A stretch of 64,000 nt of DNA from SZUA-36 sp963753105 (GTDB lineage Bacteria > Pseudomonadota > Gammaproteobacteria > Xanthomonadales > SZUA-36). The notes under the pieces are model-generated. The model was not told where the DNA came from. It saw only the letters and a program-made list of their open reading frames with translations, and did not search any database. Both the position numbers and the translations under genes were made by a program. This document shows, in pieces, positions 9,707 through 18,679 of this stretch (its first letter is position 1; every line of letters begins with the position of its first letter). The DNA lies in NCBI GenBank assembly GCA_963753105.1, contig CAVWBD010000002.1:124001-188000 (forward strand), written 5' to 3'.

Positions 9707-11092
9707 TCAAAGTAATAACTGGCCAGCGACAAGCGTGGCGACAACGCCGCCGAGCATTGGCACCGATGTGCGCTTGATGATGGCAAATGGCGTGACACCC
9801 GCAGTGCCCGCCACCGCGATAATCACACCGGCTACCGGTGAAATACTCCTGAACAGCCCGCCCGCGAGTTGCGCCGGCAGTATCAGCGAGATAACCGGGG
9901 CGTTGACCCTGCCCGCGATGCCGGGAATCATGTCGGCAAAGCTGAACAGCGCCGCATTGCCACTGCCGGTCAACAGGGCGGTGGCGCCGAGCAGTAGGAC
10001 CAGCACGATAGCCATCACACCGCCACCGAGGGCATTGCCTTCGACCAGCGCAACCAGCGAGCCGATCAGGCCGGTGGCCTTGACACCCGAGGCGAAGATT
10101 TCCGCAGCGACGATCAGCGTCACCACGGAACTGAACATGTCGCCCATGCCACGGAAAAAATGCGTGATGCCGGCCAGCGATTCCCGCAGGCCCTGGCGAA
10201 ATGATTCGCAGACCATCGCAACTGCGAGAGAGATCAACATCGCAGTGACCACATCCACGTGGATCGTCACCGCAACCAGCGGACTGAATACCAGTAACAA
10301 CACCAGGGGCAGGAGCGGCAATACGGCATAGAATGACGGCGCATGTCCCTGCTCAGCGGCAACGTCTGATACTTTGCTCATTGCAGCGTGTTCTTCCTCG
10401 GTTTCCCTGCCATCACACCAGCGTTGCCAGAAAAAATGCAGCATTGCCACGACCGGTACGACCAAGGCGGCAACTTTCAACTGGTAAAGCGCAAAGTATT
10501 CAATCGGTGTGACACCCACCACTTCCGCCGCCACGTTGGAGGCCGGTGAGGCCGGGCCCAGGTCCAGGCAGGCCGTGGTACCGATCACGGCCGCCGCTGC
10601 AACCGGGCGTATCCCCAGCTTGACCAGGGTCGGGTACATGGCCACCAGCAGCAACATGGCCAGGCCTGCTGCACTCGGAATGAAAATATTCAGTATTTGT
10701 CCGGCGATATAGGTAATCGCCAGCAATACATACGGATTACTGATATGCGACAACGGCTTTGTTGCAATCCTGACCAGGGCGGTGGAGGCCGAAATGGCCG
10801 ACATGTACTTTGCAAAACCACCCGCGGCCATAATGATCATGCCGATACGCGCCACGCGGTTGGAAAACGCCTCGCTGACCATGGCAAAAAGGTCAAATGC
10901 AAACAAACCCGTGATGGGTTCTCCGGCATCCGCACCCGTCCATCTTTGCGCCACGTATGCGGTGGTCAGCAGCGCAAATCCCGCGAGGAACAGGGTCGCG
11001 TGCGTCTGGTATCGCTTGACGACCAGGTAAATGGTGATGGCAATGATGAGGAGTGCGGTGATCTGCATGACCGTTGCGAGTATAGGTAGCAT
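9707..11092 (-). CDS. DcuC-family C4-dicarboxylate carrier
   Basis: A 461-residue polytopic inner-membrane protein with about 12-13 hydrophobic segments throughout. The opening TM and the blocks NIFIPSAAGLAMLLL, ACLDLGPASPASNVAAEV and LLTGSGNAALFSFADM match the DcuC/ArsB-NhaD-like anion carrier family. Members exchange or export succinate, fumarate and related acids. It is convergent with the hydrolase gene, the two ends only 10 bases apart. The ATG at 11092 lacks a good ribosome site (GGCCTCC precedes it), so a slightly downstream start such as MQITALL is possible. Association with the receptor/DadA-like locus suggests transport of a dicarboxylate or acidic amino-acid product, but this is not shown by sequence. 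Confidence 0.85.
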   Translation of the reverse strand: MLPILATVMQITALLIIAITIYLVVKRYQTHATLFLAGFALLTTAYVAQRWTGADAGEPITGLFAFDLFAMVSEAFSNRVARIGMIIMAAGGFAKYMSAISASTALVRIATKPLSHISNPYVLLAITYIAGQILNIFIPSAAGLAMLLLVAMYPTLVKLGIRPVAAAAVIGTTACLDLGPASPASNVAAEVVGVTPIEYFALYQLKVAALVVPVVAMLHFFWQRWCDGRETEEEHAAMSKVSDVAAEQGHAPSFYAVLPLLPLVLLLVFSPLVAVTIHVDVVTAMLISLAVAMVCESFRQGLRESLAGITHFFRGMGDMFSSVVTLIVAAEIFASGVKATGLIGSLVALVEGNALGGGVMAIVLVLLLGATALLTGSGNAALFSFADMIPGIAGRVNAPVISLILPAQLAGGLFRSISPVAGVIIAVAGTAGVTPFAIIKRTSVPMLGGVVATLVAGQLLL

Positions 11093-11108
11093 TGGAGGCC
11101 AATGCTAA

Positions 11109-11140
11109 CAAAAAAAGACCCCGCGATGCGGGGTCTTTTC
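11109..11140 (-). terminator. Terminator, effective mainly leftward
   Basis: Perfect hairpin GACCCCGC (11117-11124), loop GAT, GCGGGGTC (11128-11135). It has six T on the minus-strand side and four T on the plus side. It terminates the leftward transcript of the glycine-zipper gene ending at 11243 and sits immediately upstream of the dcuC-like gene. Confidence 0.85.
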
Positions 11141-11242
11141 TGATTAAGGAGAGCCAGGTTCTTTAACAGTTAAATGAACCTGATCCCATATCCAGTCTTA
11201 ATGTCAAACTTCCGTTTTAAGCAGGCAAAGCCCGATGAAAAC

Positions 11243-11656
11243 TCAGTTCAAAACGTTGTAACCACGCCCGCGCATGCAGTTCTTGACGACCGCGTCCTGC
11301 TCTGCTTTTGTTTGCGACTTGGCTTCGCGCCGACCCCTGGCATTACGGGCACCAGCGGCCACCACGCCAACGCCGGCACCGGCTTTCGCACCATCGCTGC
11401 CGGAGTTGCCGCTGATTGCGCCTGCCGCGGCTCCGACCGCTGCACCACGCGCGGCTGTTCTCGCCACACCCTCACGCTCAGGCTCCTGCGCCTGTACCTG
11501 CGTACCGGTACCCTGGCAAGCCTGCAAATCTGCATTGTATTGGGCCTGGTCCACACCCTCCATATCAACGACGACATTGGGGGCATTCTGCGCTTGCGCC
11601 ACTACGGGCATTGCTACGAGCAGGGCCAGGGTAAATATTTGTTTCAGATTCAACAT
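11243..11656 (-). CDS. Small secreted glycine-zipper protein
   Basis: A 137-residue protein with an N-terminal signal peptide (LKQIFTLALLVAMPVVAQAQ, predicted cleavage after AQA). The middle is glycine/alanine-rich (AARGAAVGAAAGAISG... AGAGVGVVAAG), characteristic of glycine-zipper outer-membrane-associated proteins, and the C-terminus carries CMRGRGY. The start chosen is ATG 11656, preceded by a good GAGGGA site. The frame stays open upstream, but that extension would run into tRNA-Thr. Two cysteines (ACQG and KNCM) could form a disulfide in the periplasm. Function of the family is poorly defined; an envelope-structural role is inference. Confidence 0.75.
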   Translation of the reverse strand: MLNLKQIFTLALLVAMPVVAQAQNAPNVVVDMEGVDQAQYNADLQACQGTGTQVQAQEPEREGVARTAARGAAVGAAAGAISGNSGSDGAKAGAGVGVVAAGARNARGRREAKSQTKAEQDAVVKNCMRGRGYNVLN

Positions 11657-11719
11657 ATTAAAATCCCTCAGTCCAGTATTAAGTGTAAACCATGTCTCCG
11701 GTATACACCGAGGATTAAA

Positions 11720-11795
11720 TGGTGCCGGCAGGGTGACTCGAACACCCGACCTACGCATTACGAATGCGCCGCTCTGCCAGCTGAGCTATGCCGGC
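11720..11795 (-). tRNA. tRNA-Thr (anticodon CGT)
   Basis: A complete cloverleaf reads on the minus strand from 11795 to 11720. The acceptor stem is GCCGGCA/TGCCGGC with discriminator A and an encoded CCA. The D arm is GCTC...GAGC. The anticodon arm GCGCA-TTCGTAA-TGCGT carries CGT, reading threonine codon ACG. The T arm is GGGTG-TTCGAGT-CACCC. The glycine-zipper gene lies about 60 bases downstream on the same strand. Confidence 0.97.
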
Positions 11796-11981
11796 ACCGA
11801 AGGGCGGCAAGTATATTCAAATCGGCTGTCTGCCACAACACCAAGGAGCATCGAGCTTCACCTACACCCGATGGGGAAAATACCGACAGGCTCCAACCGG
11901 GGATTGCGCTATCAGGCCCGTAACAAAGGTTGCAGAATCACGCTGTATCAATGACAGGAGCAAAGGGGGCCGGGATTGTTA

Positions 11982-12485
11982 ATGCGGAGACAAGGTATTT
12001 CCAACAGAAATTCCGGGTTCAGCCTGCTAGAGGTGCTAATCGCCAGCCTGGTCTTCTCGTTCGGCCTGGCAGGTTTTGCCGCCCTGTTACTGGCCAGCAT
12101 TTCCGGTGCCTCCGTGGCGCGGACTGACGGGTCTGCAGCACTTGCAGCGGCTGACTTGGCTGAACAACTGCGTATGAACCCGGCAGCAATCCAGCGCTAC
12201 CTGGAGCCACCGGAGCTCGTTTCCCAGGTTTGCAACGGCACCGTTGAATGCACTCCGGAACAACAAGCGGATTATGACTTCAGGCTGTGGCATATCGAAC
12301 TTGCCAACAGCATACGGGGTGCCAGGGGGCTGGTCTGCCACGATGGGACGCCACAGGATGGTGGTGAGGGAAATACCCGGTGTGACGGTTCCGGTCCCCT
12401 GGTGATCAAGATCTTCTGGCCAGGCCGGCGCAGCGAAACCGCTGACCAGTTGCAGCAACACCGCTACGTATTGGTGACGACCTGA
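11982..12485 (+). CDS. pilV: Type IV pilus minor pilin PilV
   Basis: A 167-residue prepilin. A short basic leader ends in NSG, followed by the type III signal FSLLEVLIASLVFSFGLAGFAALL: cleavage between G and F, glutamate at mature position 5. The rest (AADLAEQLRMNP, cysteines in QVCNG and LVCHDG) matches PilV, an inner-membrane minor pilin that primes pilus assembly. ATG 11982 is chosen over the in-frame TTG at 11976; a purine-rich AAAGGGGG lies upstream. First of four tightly packed minor-pilin genes, with pilW starting one base after its stop. No fimT or fimU precedes it in this window. Confidence 0.88.
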   Translation: MRRQGISNRNSGFSLLEVLIASLVFSFGLAGFAALLLASISGASVARTDGSAALAAADLAEQLRMNPAAIQRYLEPPELVSQVCNGTVECTPEQQADYDFRLWHIELANSIRGARGLVCHDGTPQDGGEGNTRCDGSGPLVIKIFWPGRRSETADQLQQHRYVLVTT

Positions 12486-12486
12486 C

Positions 12487-13239
12487 ATGTTGCCCGCACA
12501 AACATCAACCGGCTTTTCCCTGCTGGAAGTGACGATCGCCGTTTTCCTCTCCGCACTTTTGATGTCGGGCATCACCAGCTTGCTGGGCAGTAGTGTTTCA
12601 GCATACCGGCAACAACTCAGCCAGGGTCAACTGGAAGAATCCAGCCGTTTTGCACGCGAATTGCTGGTTTCACATATCAGCCAGGCCGGTTACCAACCCC
12701 GGCCTTGGCAAAACCCTGCTGGTTTACAAGCGATCACAAGTGAGTCCATAAACGGCGGGATACAACCCGGTGATCAGCTGGGTCTGCAACGCTGGTCCGA
12801 CAGCAATTGCCTTGGCAACGAAAACCCAATCCGGGATGGTGAAGACCGGCCGGAGTTTTACTTACTGCAGGCTCGTTTCCAGGTGAACAAGGCCAACAAC
12901 CTGGCTATGACCTGCCGGTACGGACCCGATGCCAGCCAACTGACAACCCAGCTCAATAATTTCGGCCTCGTCGAGAACGTGGAATCCATGCAGCTGCTGT
13001 ATGCGCAGGACCACGATGGCGACGGGGTCGCGGACGGCTGGATACAGGCCGGAGACTGGCAGCAGGAAAGCCAGGTGTTGGCGGTCAGGGTTGGCCTGCT
13101 GTTTACTTCACACCAGGCCTTCAGCCGGGCTGAATCTGAAACCATCAGCCTGCTCGATGAAACCATCACCACACCGGCCGATGGTCACCTGCGACGCGTG
13201 AAAACGCTGACAACGGCCATCCGCGGCAGACTGAAATGA
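12487..13239 (+). CDS. pilW: Type IV pilus minor pilin PilW
   Basis: A 250-residue prepilin-like protein with leader TSTG then FSLLEVTIAVFLSALLMSGITSLLG (G/F cleavage, Glu at mature position 5), followed by a long polar pseudopilin domain (ELLVSHISQAGYQ, MQLLYAQDHDGDGVADGW). PilW works with PilV, PilX and PilE in the priming complex of type IVa pili. Its stop overlaps the pilX start (ATGA at 13236-13239), so the genes are translationally coupled. The acidic DHDGDGVADGW loop resembles a calcium-binding pattern, but that is only a resemblance. Confidence 0.87.
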   Translation: MLPAQTSTGFSLLEVTIAVFLSALLMSGITSLLGSSVSAYRQQLSQGQLEESSRFARELLVSHISQAGYQPRPWQNPAGLQAITSESINGGIQPGDQLGLQRWSDSNCLGNENPIRDGEDRPEFYLLQARFQVNKANNLAMTCRYGPDASQLTTQLNNFGLVENVESMQLLYAQDHDGDGVADGWIQAGDWQQESQVLAVRVGLLFTSHQAFSRAESETISLLDETITTPADGHLRRVKTLTTAIRGRLK

Positions 13240-13907
13240 ACACATCCCCTTCAAGGTGTTCACTACACGTCCCCGCAACACAGACCGGTGTGGTGCTGTT
13301 GCTGTGTCTCTTGTTTCTGACGGCACTGACATTGCTTGGCCTGTCGGCGTCTTCCGAATCCGTCATGCAGGATATGCTCGCCAATAACCTCAAGGAGGCG
13401 GAGCGGGCCCGGCAATCTGCGCTCGCCGCACAGGACTGGGTGGAAAACTGGTTGCTTGGACTGGATGGCGCGATCCCGGTGAGTTGTGTCCAGCCGTGTG
13501 AAGGACTGCTCATTCACGCCGCCGGATCGCTGCCCACCCACCCCGAATCCGAGGATCTCGCCTGGTGGTTGATCAATGGCCGGGAGGCCGGAATAGACCC
13601 CGTTACAGGCGAACGGCTTGCGACGCTTTCGACGGACAGTATTAATCCACCGCTGTGGCTTATCGAACAGGTTTATGCGGTAGCGGCAAGTGAGGCCGGA
13701 ACCCTGCATGACCAGGCCTGGTACCGCATCGTCACACGCGGCAACGGCCAGGCACAGGCAAGTGTGGCCGTGCTTGAAAGCATTGTTACGCGCCCGTGGC
13801 AAACTACAGCCGTGGAAGGTGCGGAGGACGCCGCACAAGCGGGTCACTGCCCGGGGTTTGATCCAGCGGCACGGTGCGAACGTGTTGCCTGGCGGGCGTT
13901 GCGCTGA
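13236..13907 (+). CDS. pilX: Type IV pilus minor pilin PilX-like
   Basis: A 223-residue protein with a hydrophobic N-terminal helix (TGVVLLLCLLFLTALTLLGLSASS) and the PilX N-terminal motif (ESVMQDMLANNLKEAERARQSALAAQDW), then a soluble domain with cysteine pairs. Like PilX proteins it lacks the strict G-FTLIE processing signature, having TG-VVLL without Glu at position 5. Order and overlap with pilW and pilE support the call. In most gammaproteobacteria pilY1 follows pilX; here pilE follows directly, with stop and start overlapping at 13907. Confidence 0.82.
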   Translation: MNTSPSRCSLHVPATQTGVVLLLCLLFLTALTLLGLSASSESVMQDMLANNLKEAERARQSALAAQDWVENWLLGLDGAIPVSCVQPCEGLLIHAAGSLPTHPESEDLAWWLINGREAGIDPVTGERLATLSTDSINPPLWLIEQVYAVAASEAGTLHDQAWYRIVTRGNGQAQASVAVLESIVTRPWQTTAVEGAEDAAQAGHCPGFDPAARCERVAWRALR

Positions 13908-14329
13908 TGATGAAATTGCAAAAAAGCCGTGTTTCCACAACTGGTGTAACCCTGATTGAACTGGTGATCGTGGTTGCCGTCGTGGGCATCCTGCTGAGCA
14001 CTGCCGTGCCCGGTTACCGGTCCTATATGTTGCGGGTACACCGCACCGAGGCAATCAGGCTACTGCTACAGGCTTCGATGTGCCAGGAGCGTGTCCGCGC
14101 AAGCGATGGACAATACGACACCAACCAGTGTATTCATACCACTGAGGCACCGCACTACCAGCTCAGCTATGAACCGGCAGCAACTCAAAGTCACAGCTTT
14201 CTCGCCGTGGCCACCCCGGTGGGTACCCAGCAATCAGATGCCTGCGGCAGCCTGACTATCGATCAGAACGGGGTTCGTAAAATCAGCGAGGAGGATATCA
14301 GTATTGCAAAGTGCTGGAGCGCCCGTTAG
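13907..14329 (+). CDS. pilE: Type IV pilus minor pilin PilE
   Basis: A 140-residue prepilin: basic leader MMKLQKSRVSTTG then VTLIELVIVVAVVGILLSTAVPGYRSY, the classical processing site (Glu at mature position 5) and alpha-1 spine. Conserved cysteine-containing segments (SMCQERVRASDGQY, NQCIHTTEAP, DACGSLTIDQNG) match the PilE/ComP pilin family. The start at 13907 overlaps the pilX stop; the in-frame ATG one codon on (13910) is equally possible. The frame is also open upstream inside pilX, but that extension is not a pilin leader. Convergent with ispH, as in pseudomonads where the cluster adjoins ispH. Confidence 0.87.
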   Translation: MMKLQKSRVSTTGVTLIELVIVVAVVGILLSTAVPGYRSYMLRVHRTEAIRLLLQASMCQERVRASDGQYDTNQCIHTTEAPHYQLSYEPAATQSHSFLAVATPVGTQQSDACGSLTIDQNGVRKISEEDISIAKCWSAR

Positions 14330-14339
14330 CAGTGCAAGG

Positions 14340-15293
14340 TCAGTCAACGGTGCGGACACGCAATTCCTTTGGCAGGGCGAATTCCATGTGTTCTGCCACG
14401 CCCTCTATTTCTTCCACAACGGCGGATGACTGCTGCCGCAACCGTTCCACGACACCCGTTACCAGGCTTTCCGGGGCCGATGCGCCGGCTGTTACAGCGA
14501 TGCAACTAATGTTCTCCAGCCACTCGGGGCGGATATCGTCAGCGCCGTCGATCAGGTAGGAAGGCACGCCTTGCTTTTCCGCCAGTTCCCGCAGGCGGTT
14601 TGAGTTTGAACTGTTGACCGAGCCAACCACCAGCATCAGTTCGGCGTCACGGGCCAGGGCCTTGACCGCGTCCTGGCGGTTCTGCGTGGCATAGCAGATA
14701 TCGTCATGCTTGGGCCCCACGATGGCCGGGAATTTCTTTTTCAAAGCGGCAATGACACCCTGCGTATCGTCGACCGACAGGGTAGTCTGGGTCACGTAAG
14801 CCAGTTCCCGCGGAAAAGTAACTTCCAGTTTTTCCACATCCCCGGGTGATTCCACCAGGTATATCCTGTTGCCACGCGGAGGATTCTTGAACCACTGGCC
14901 CAGCGTGCCCTCGACCTCCGGGTGACCCGCGTGGCCGATCAGCACCGCGTCGTGCCCGGCCTTGCAGTGCCGGGTGACCTCCAGGTGAACCTTGGTGACT
15001 AACGGGCAGGTTGCATCGAAGACTTTCAACCCCCTTTTCCGGCCCGCTTTGCGCACGTTCTGGGATACGCCGTGCGCACTGAAAATGACGGTGGCGTTGT
15101 CTGGTACATCATCGAGTTCCTCGACAAACACCGCCCCCAGGTCTGCGAGGCGGTCCACCACGAAACGGTTATGAACAACCTCGTGACGTACATAGATGGG
15201 GGCACCGAACAGTTCCAGCGCACGCTCGACGATTTCGATGGCCCGGTCCACACCGGCGCAGAAACCACGCGGATTGGCCAGCTGGATTTGCAT
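14340..15293 (-). CDS. ispH: 4-hydroxy-3-methylbut-2-enyl diphosphate reductase IspH
   Basis: 317 residues. Last step of the MEP isoprenoid pathway: reduces HMBPP to IPP and DMAPP with a 4Fe-4S cluster. The cluster cysteines are seen in GFCAGVDRA (near the N-terminus), DATCPLVTKVH (about 95) and DICYATQNRQ (about 195). SSNSNRL and TAGASAPE complete the family signature. ATG 15293 overlaps the last base of the lspA stop (TGATG), so it is co-transcribed with lspA, ileS, ribF and perhaps murJ. A TTG one codon earlier is less likely. The fkpB (SlpA) gene that sits between lspA and ispH in E. coli is absent here. Confidence 0.97.
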   Translation of the reverse strand: MQIQLANPRGFCAGVDRAIEIVERALELFGAPIYVRHEVVHNRFVVDRLADLGAVFVEELDDVPDNATVIFSAHGVSQNVRKAGRKRGLKVFDATCPLVTKVHLEVTRHCKAGHDAVLIGHAGHPEVEGTLGQWFKNPPRGNRIYLVESPGDVEKLEVTFPRELAYVTQTTLSVDDTQGVIAALKKKFPAIVGPKHDDICYATQNRQDAVKALARDAELMLVVGSVNSSNSNRLRELAEKQGVPSYLIDGADDIRPEWLENISCIAVTAGASAPESLVTGVVERLRQQSSAVVEEIEGVAEHMEFALPKELRVRTVD

Positions 15294-15823
15294 CAATTTT
15301 CTACTGGTTTTTGTTTGGACACTGACAGGAATAGTCCGTCAATCAACAGCAGTATCACGCCACAGCTAATCGCCGAGTCTGCCACGTTGAACGCGGGCCA
15401 GTGCCAGCTGCGGTAATAGACATCTATAAAATCGACAACGTAGCCATGCATGATCCGGTCAACGACGTTGCCGATGGCGCCGCCGATGATCAAGCCCAGC
15501 GCGCAACCGGTCAGTTTTTCCCTGGCCGGCAAACGAAACAGCCAGACGACCAATACCAGTGTTACTACCAGCGCGAGACCGGTGAACAACCATCTTTGCC
15601 AGCCGCCTGCGTCACTGAGGAAACTGAAGGCCGCACCATAGTTATGCGCCAGGGTCATGTTCAACCACGATGTGATCTCGACCGGCCGGTACAGGGTCAG
15701 TGACTCGGTAGCCAGGGACTTGGTCCAATAATCCAGCGCAACGACCACTGCGGATAACAGCAACCAGGCGAACACCTGTTTACCGCCCAACGAGTCGTTA
15801 TCTTTATGTGTCTGCATATCCAT
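15293..15823 (-). CDS. lspA: Lipoprotein signal peptidase LspA
   Basis: 176 residues, four transmembrane helices. Cleaves signal peptides of diacylglyceryl-modified prolipoproteins at the inner membrane. The two catalytic aspartates are visible in GNVVDRIMHG and FNVADSAIS; ALDYWTK and NYGAAFSF are further family blocks. ATG 15823 is chosen because it starts 2 bases after the ileS stop; ATG 15817 is an alternative. The open frame extends upstream only inside the ileS coding region. Upstream partner ileS and downstream ispH match the usual gammaproteobacterial order. Confidence 0.96.
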   Translation of the reverse strand: MDMQTHKDNDSLGGKQVFAWLLLSAVVVALDYWTKSLATESLTLYRPVEITSWLNMTLAHNYGAAFSFLSDAGGWQRWLFTGLALVVTLVLVVWLFRLPAREKLTGCALGLIIGGAIGNVVDRIMHGYVVDFIDVYYRSWHWPAFNVADSAISCGVILLLIDGLFLSVSKQKPVEN

Positions 15824-15824
15824 A

Positions 15825-18635
15825 TCAGGCAAGCCTGCGTTGCTCCCCGTCGCCATCCACGTTCTCGATGCAACGTCCACACAATTCAGGGTGTTCATCG
15901 GATTGGCCGACATCCGCACGCTGGTGCCAGCACCGTACGCACTTGTCATCCTGGTTCTTCTCGATCCAAATCCGGTAATCCCGCGTTTCAAAACAATCTG
16001 CAGGCGCTTCCGCCTGGGCGGATTCCACCACTGCCTCGGACACGATCAAAATGAAGCGCAATTCATCGCCCCATTTTTCCAGCAGTTCAAGACGCGAATC
16101 AGTCAGGGGCTGGATATGCACGGTCGCTTCTAATGAGCCGCGGATGACCTTGTCACGCCGCAGGGGCTCAATGGCCTCGTTAACGCTATTGATCATACCC
16201 ATTGTGTCCTGCCAGAACGCCTGGTCGTAAACCTCGTCATCGAGCGCAAACAGGCCGTCATGCCACTGGCTCATGAATACGCTTTCTTCCCGCTCACCCG
16301 GCATCAACAACCAGATTTCCTCTGCCGTGTAGCTCAGGACCGGCGCGATCCAATGGACCAGGGCTTCGAGTATGTGGTACATGGCCGTTTGCGCTGAACG
16401 GCGTGCCTGGCTATCGCGCCGCGTGGTATACAAGCGGTCCTTCAACACGTTCAGGTAAATGGCGCTCAACTCCAGCGCGCAATAATTATTGACCTTCTGG
16501 TACACCTGCATGAACTGGTAATCATCGTAGGCCTTGCCGACTTCCTGCTGTATCTGAAGCGCACGACCCACGGCCCAACGATCAAAGGGCAGCATCTGTC
16601 CAGGTTCCAGCGCGTGGTCCGGCTCGAAGCCGTCGAGGTTGCCGAGCAGGAATCGTGCAGTATTCCGGATACGCCGGTAGGCGTCCGAAACCCGTTTGAG
16701 AATCTCGTCCGAGACCGTCATTTCCTGGCGGTAATCGGCAGAGGCCACCCACAGGCGCAACACGTCTGCACCCAGGGTTTTCATGACTTCCTGCGGCGCG
16801 ATGACATTGCCCATCGACTTGGACATCTTCTTGCCATTGGCATCCACCACGAAACCATGGGTCAGAACCTGCTTGTAGGGCGCATCACCATGCATCGCAA
16901 CCGAGGTCAGCAATGACGACTGGAACCAGCCGCGGTGCTGGTCGGAGCCTTCCAGGTAGATATCAGCCGGGCGTTGCAGTTCCTCGACCTCATCCAGCAC
17001 ACAGCGATGGGTGACGCCGGAATCGAACCATACATCGAGGATGTCACGAACCTGCACGTACTCGGATTCATCGACTCCCAGGCGCTGGTAGACGTCATCC
17101 TCGTACCAGAAATCGACCCCGCACTCCTCGATCAGGTCGGCGGCCTTGTACATCAATTCCACCGAGTCAGGATGCGGTTCTTCGGTCACGCGGTTGACAA
17201 ACAGGGTGATCGGTACACCCCAGGTTCTTTGACGGGAAATACACCAGTCGGGCCTGGATTCGATCATGCCGTTGATACGTTCTTCGCCCCAGCCCGGGAT
17301 CCAGCGCACGGTCTTGATGGCCTGCAGCGCATTCTCACGCAAGCCGGCCTTGTCCATGTTGATAAACCACTGCGGTGTAACCCGGAAAGCCGTCGGGCTC
17401 TTGTGCCGCCAGCAGTGCGGGTAGCTGTGCTCAAACATCTCGTTGTGCAACAGCACGCCCTTATCGCGCATGAATTCGATCACGTCATCGTTGGCTTTCC
17501 AGACGAATTTGCCGGCAAATATCTCGGTATCAGGCAGGTAAATACCATAAGCATCCACCGGGTTGGTCACCGGCAGGCCATACACCTGGCCGATCTCGAA
17601 GTCTTCTGCGCCATGACCTGGAGCCGTGTGCACGGCACCCGTGCCGGCCTCGACGGTTACGTGTTCACCCAGGATCACCGGGACCTCGCGGTCATACAGC
17701 GGGTGGCGCAGCTTCTGGTGTTCCAGCGCCGCACCCCGGCATATGCCCAATTCTTCCGTGTCGGTCATGCCGATACGGTTGGTCACATAATCTTTCAGCG
17801 CTGTTGCCAGCACCAGCGCCAGCGTGCGGCCCTGCCAAACACCCCTGACCAGCACATATTCCAGTTCGGGGTTCAGCGCGACTGCCTCGTTGGCGGGCAT
17901 GGTCCACGGGGTCGTGGTCCAGATCGGGATACCGACCTCGCCGTCCATCTCTTCAACCCCGAATGCCTCGTATATTGCCTCGGCATCCACTGCCGTGAAC
18001 AGCACGTCAATCGCGGGCGAGTGCTTGTCGATGTATTCGATCTCCGCCTCGGCCAGTGCCGAACCACAGTCAAAACACCAGTTGACCGGCTTGACGCCTT
18101 CATCGAGGTGACCGCCTTCGATGATTTTCGCCAGGGCGCGCACCATGTTGGCTTCATAGCTGAACATGTTACTGGCGTAAGGATCTTCCCATTTACCCAA
18201 AACACCAAGCCGTTTGAAGCCTTCCCGCTGCAACTTAATCTGCCGGTCGGCGTACTCGCGGCATTTTTGCCTGAATACGCGGGCGTCAACCTTGCGTCCG
18301 ACCTTGCCGACTTTTTTCTCGACCTGTAATTCAATGGGCAGGCCATGGCAGTCCCAGCCTGGCACGTAGGGCGAAGCAAAGCCCGCCAGCAGACGCGCCT
18401 TGATGACCATGTCCTTCAGGATCTTGTTGACCGCGTGTCCAATATGGATATCACCATTGGCATACGGTGGTCCGTCATGCAGGATGAACAAAGGCCGGCC
18501 CGCCGTGTGCTCCTGGATCCGATGATACAGCCCGCGTTCTTCCCAAGCTTTAAGCATCTGGGGCTCGCGGTTGGCCAGGTTCGCTTTCATCGGGAAAGCC
18601 GTGCTGGGCAGGTTGATTGTGTCTTTATAGTCCAT
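15825..18635 (-). CDS. ileS: Isoleucyl-tRNA synthetase
   Basis: 936 residues, normal for bacterial IleRS. Class I signatures are present: HIGH in NGDIHIGHAVNK (about residue 67) and KMSKS in GKKMSKSMGN (about 600). The editing domain with the TTPWT motif lies between. The C-terminal zinc site shows CVRCW and CGRCIENV pairs. It charges tRNA-Ile and hydrolyses mischarged valine. Located between ribF (44 bases upstream) and lspA (2-base spacing). Confidence 0.98.
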   Translation of the reverse strand: MDYKDTINLPSTAFPMKANLANREPQMLKAWEERGLYHRIQEHTAGRPLFILHDGPPYANGDIHIGHAVNKILKDMVIKARLLAGFASPYVPGWDCHGLPIELQVEKKVGKVGRKVDARVFRQKCREYADRQIKLQREGFKRLGVLGKWEDPYASNMFSYEANMVRALAKIIEGGHLDEGVKPVNWCFDCGSALAEAEIEYIDKHSPAIDVLFTAVDAEAIYEAFGVEEMDGEVGIPIWTTTPWTMPANEAVALNPELEYVLVRGVWQGRTLALVLATALKDYVTNRIGMTDTEELGICRGAALEHQKLRHPLYDREVPVILGEHVTVEAGTGAVHTAPGHGAEDFEIGQVYGLPVTNPVDAYGIYLPDTEIFAGKFVWKANDDVIEFMRDKGVLLHNEMFEHSYPHCWRHKSPTAFRVTPQWFINMDKAGLRENALQAIKTVRWIPGWGEERINGMIESRPDWCISRQRTWGVPITLFVNRVTEEPHPDSVELMYKAADLIEECGVDFWYEDDVYQRLGVDESEYVQVRDILDVWFDSGVTHRCVLDEVEELQRPADIYLEGSDQHRGWFQSSLLTSVAMHGDAPYKQVLTHGFVVDANGKKMSKSMGNVIAPQEVMKTLGADVLRLWVASADYRQEMTVSDEILKRVSDAYRRIRNTARFLLGNLDGFEPDHALEPGQMLPFDRWAVGRALQIQQEVGKAYDDYQFMQVYQKVNNYCALELSAIYLNVLKDRLYTTRRDSQARRSAQTAMYHILEALVHWIAPVLSYTAEEIWLLMPGEREESVFMSQWHDGLFALDDEVYDQAFWQDTMGMINSVNEAIEPLRRDKVIRGSLEATVHIQPLTDSRLELLEKWGDELRFILIVSEAVVESAQAEAPADCFETRDYRIWIEKNQDDKCVRCWHQRADVGQSDEHPELCGRCIENVDGDGEQRRLA

Positions 18636-18679
18636 ACTCTTGCTTTTCTAATCAGTTGCAGGGCTTGTTTGCACTGGCC

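Noticed and set aside
11657..11758. N-terminal extension of the glycine-zipper protein
   Set aside because: Would start inside tRNA-Thr and places the signal peptide internally.
11174..11923. 249-codon plus-strand frame spanning the glycine-zipper gene and tRNA-Thr
   Set aside because: It runs through the antisense of a tRNA and of a signal-peptide protein; no ribosome site or family.
13263..14054. 263-codon minus-strand frame opposite pilX/pilE
   Set aside because: Antisense to overlapping pilin genes with clear prepilin signatures.
16935..18329. 464-codon plus-strand frame opposite ileS
   Set aside because: Antisense to a fully supported isoleucyl-tRNA synthetase; its protein shows no domain.
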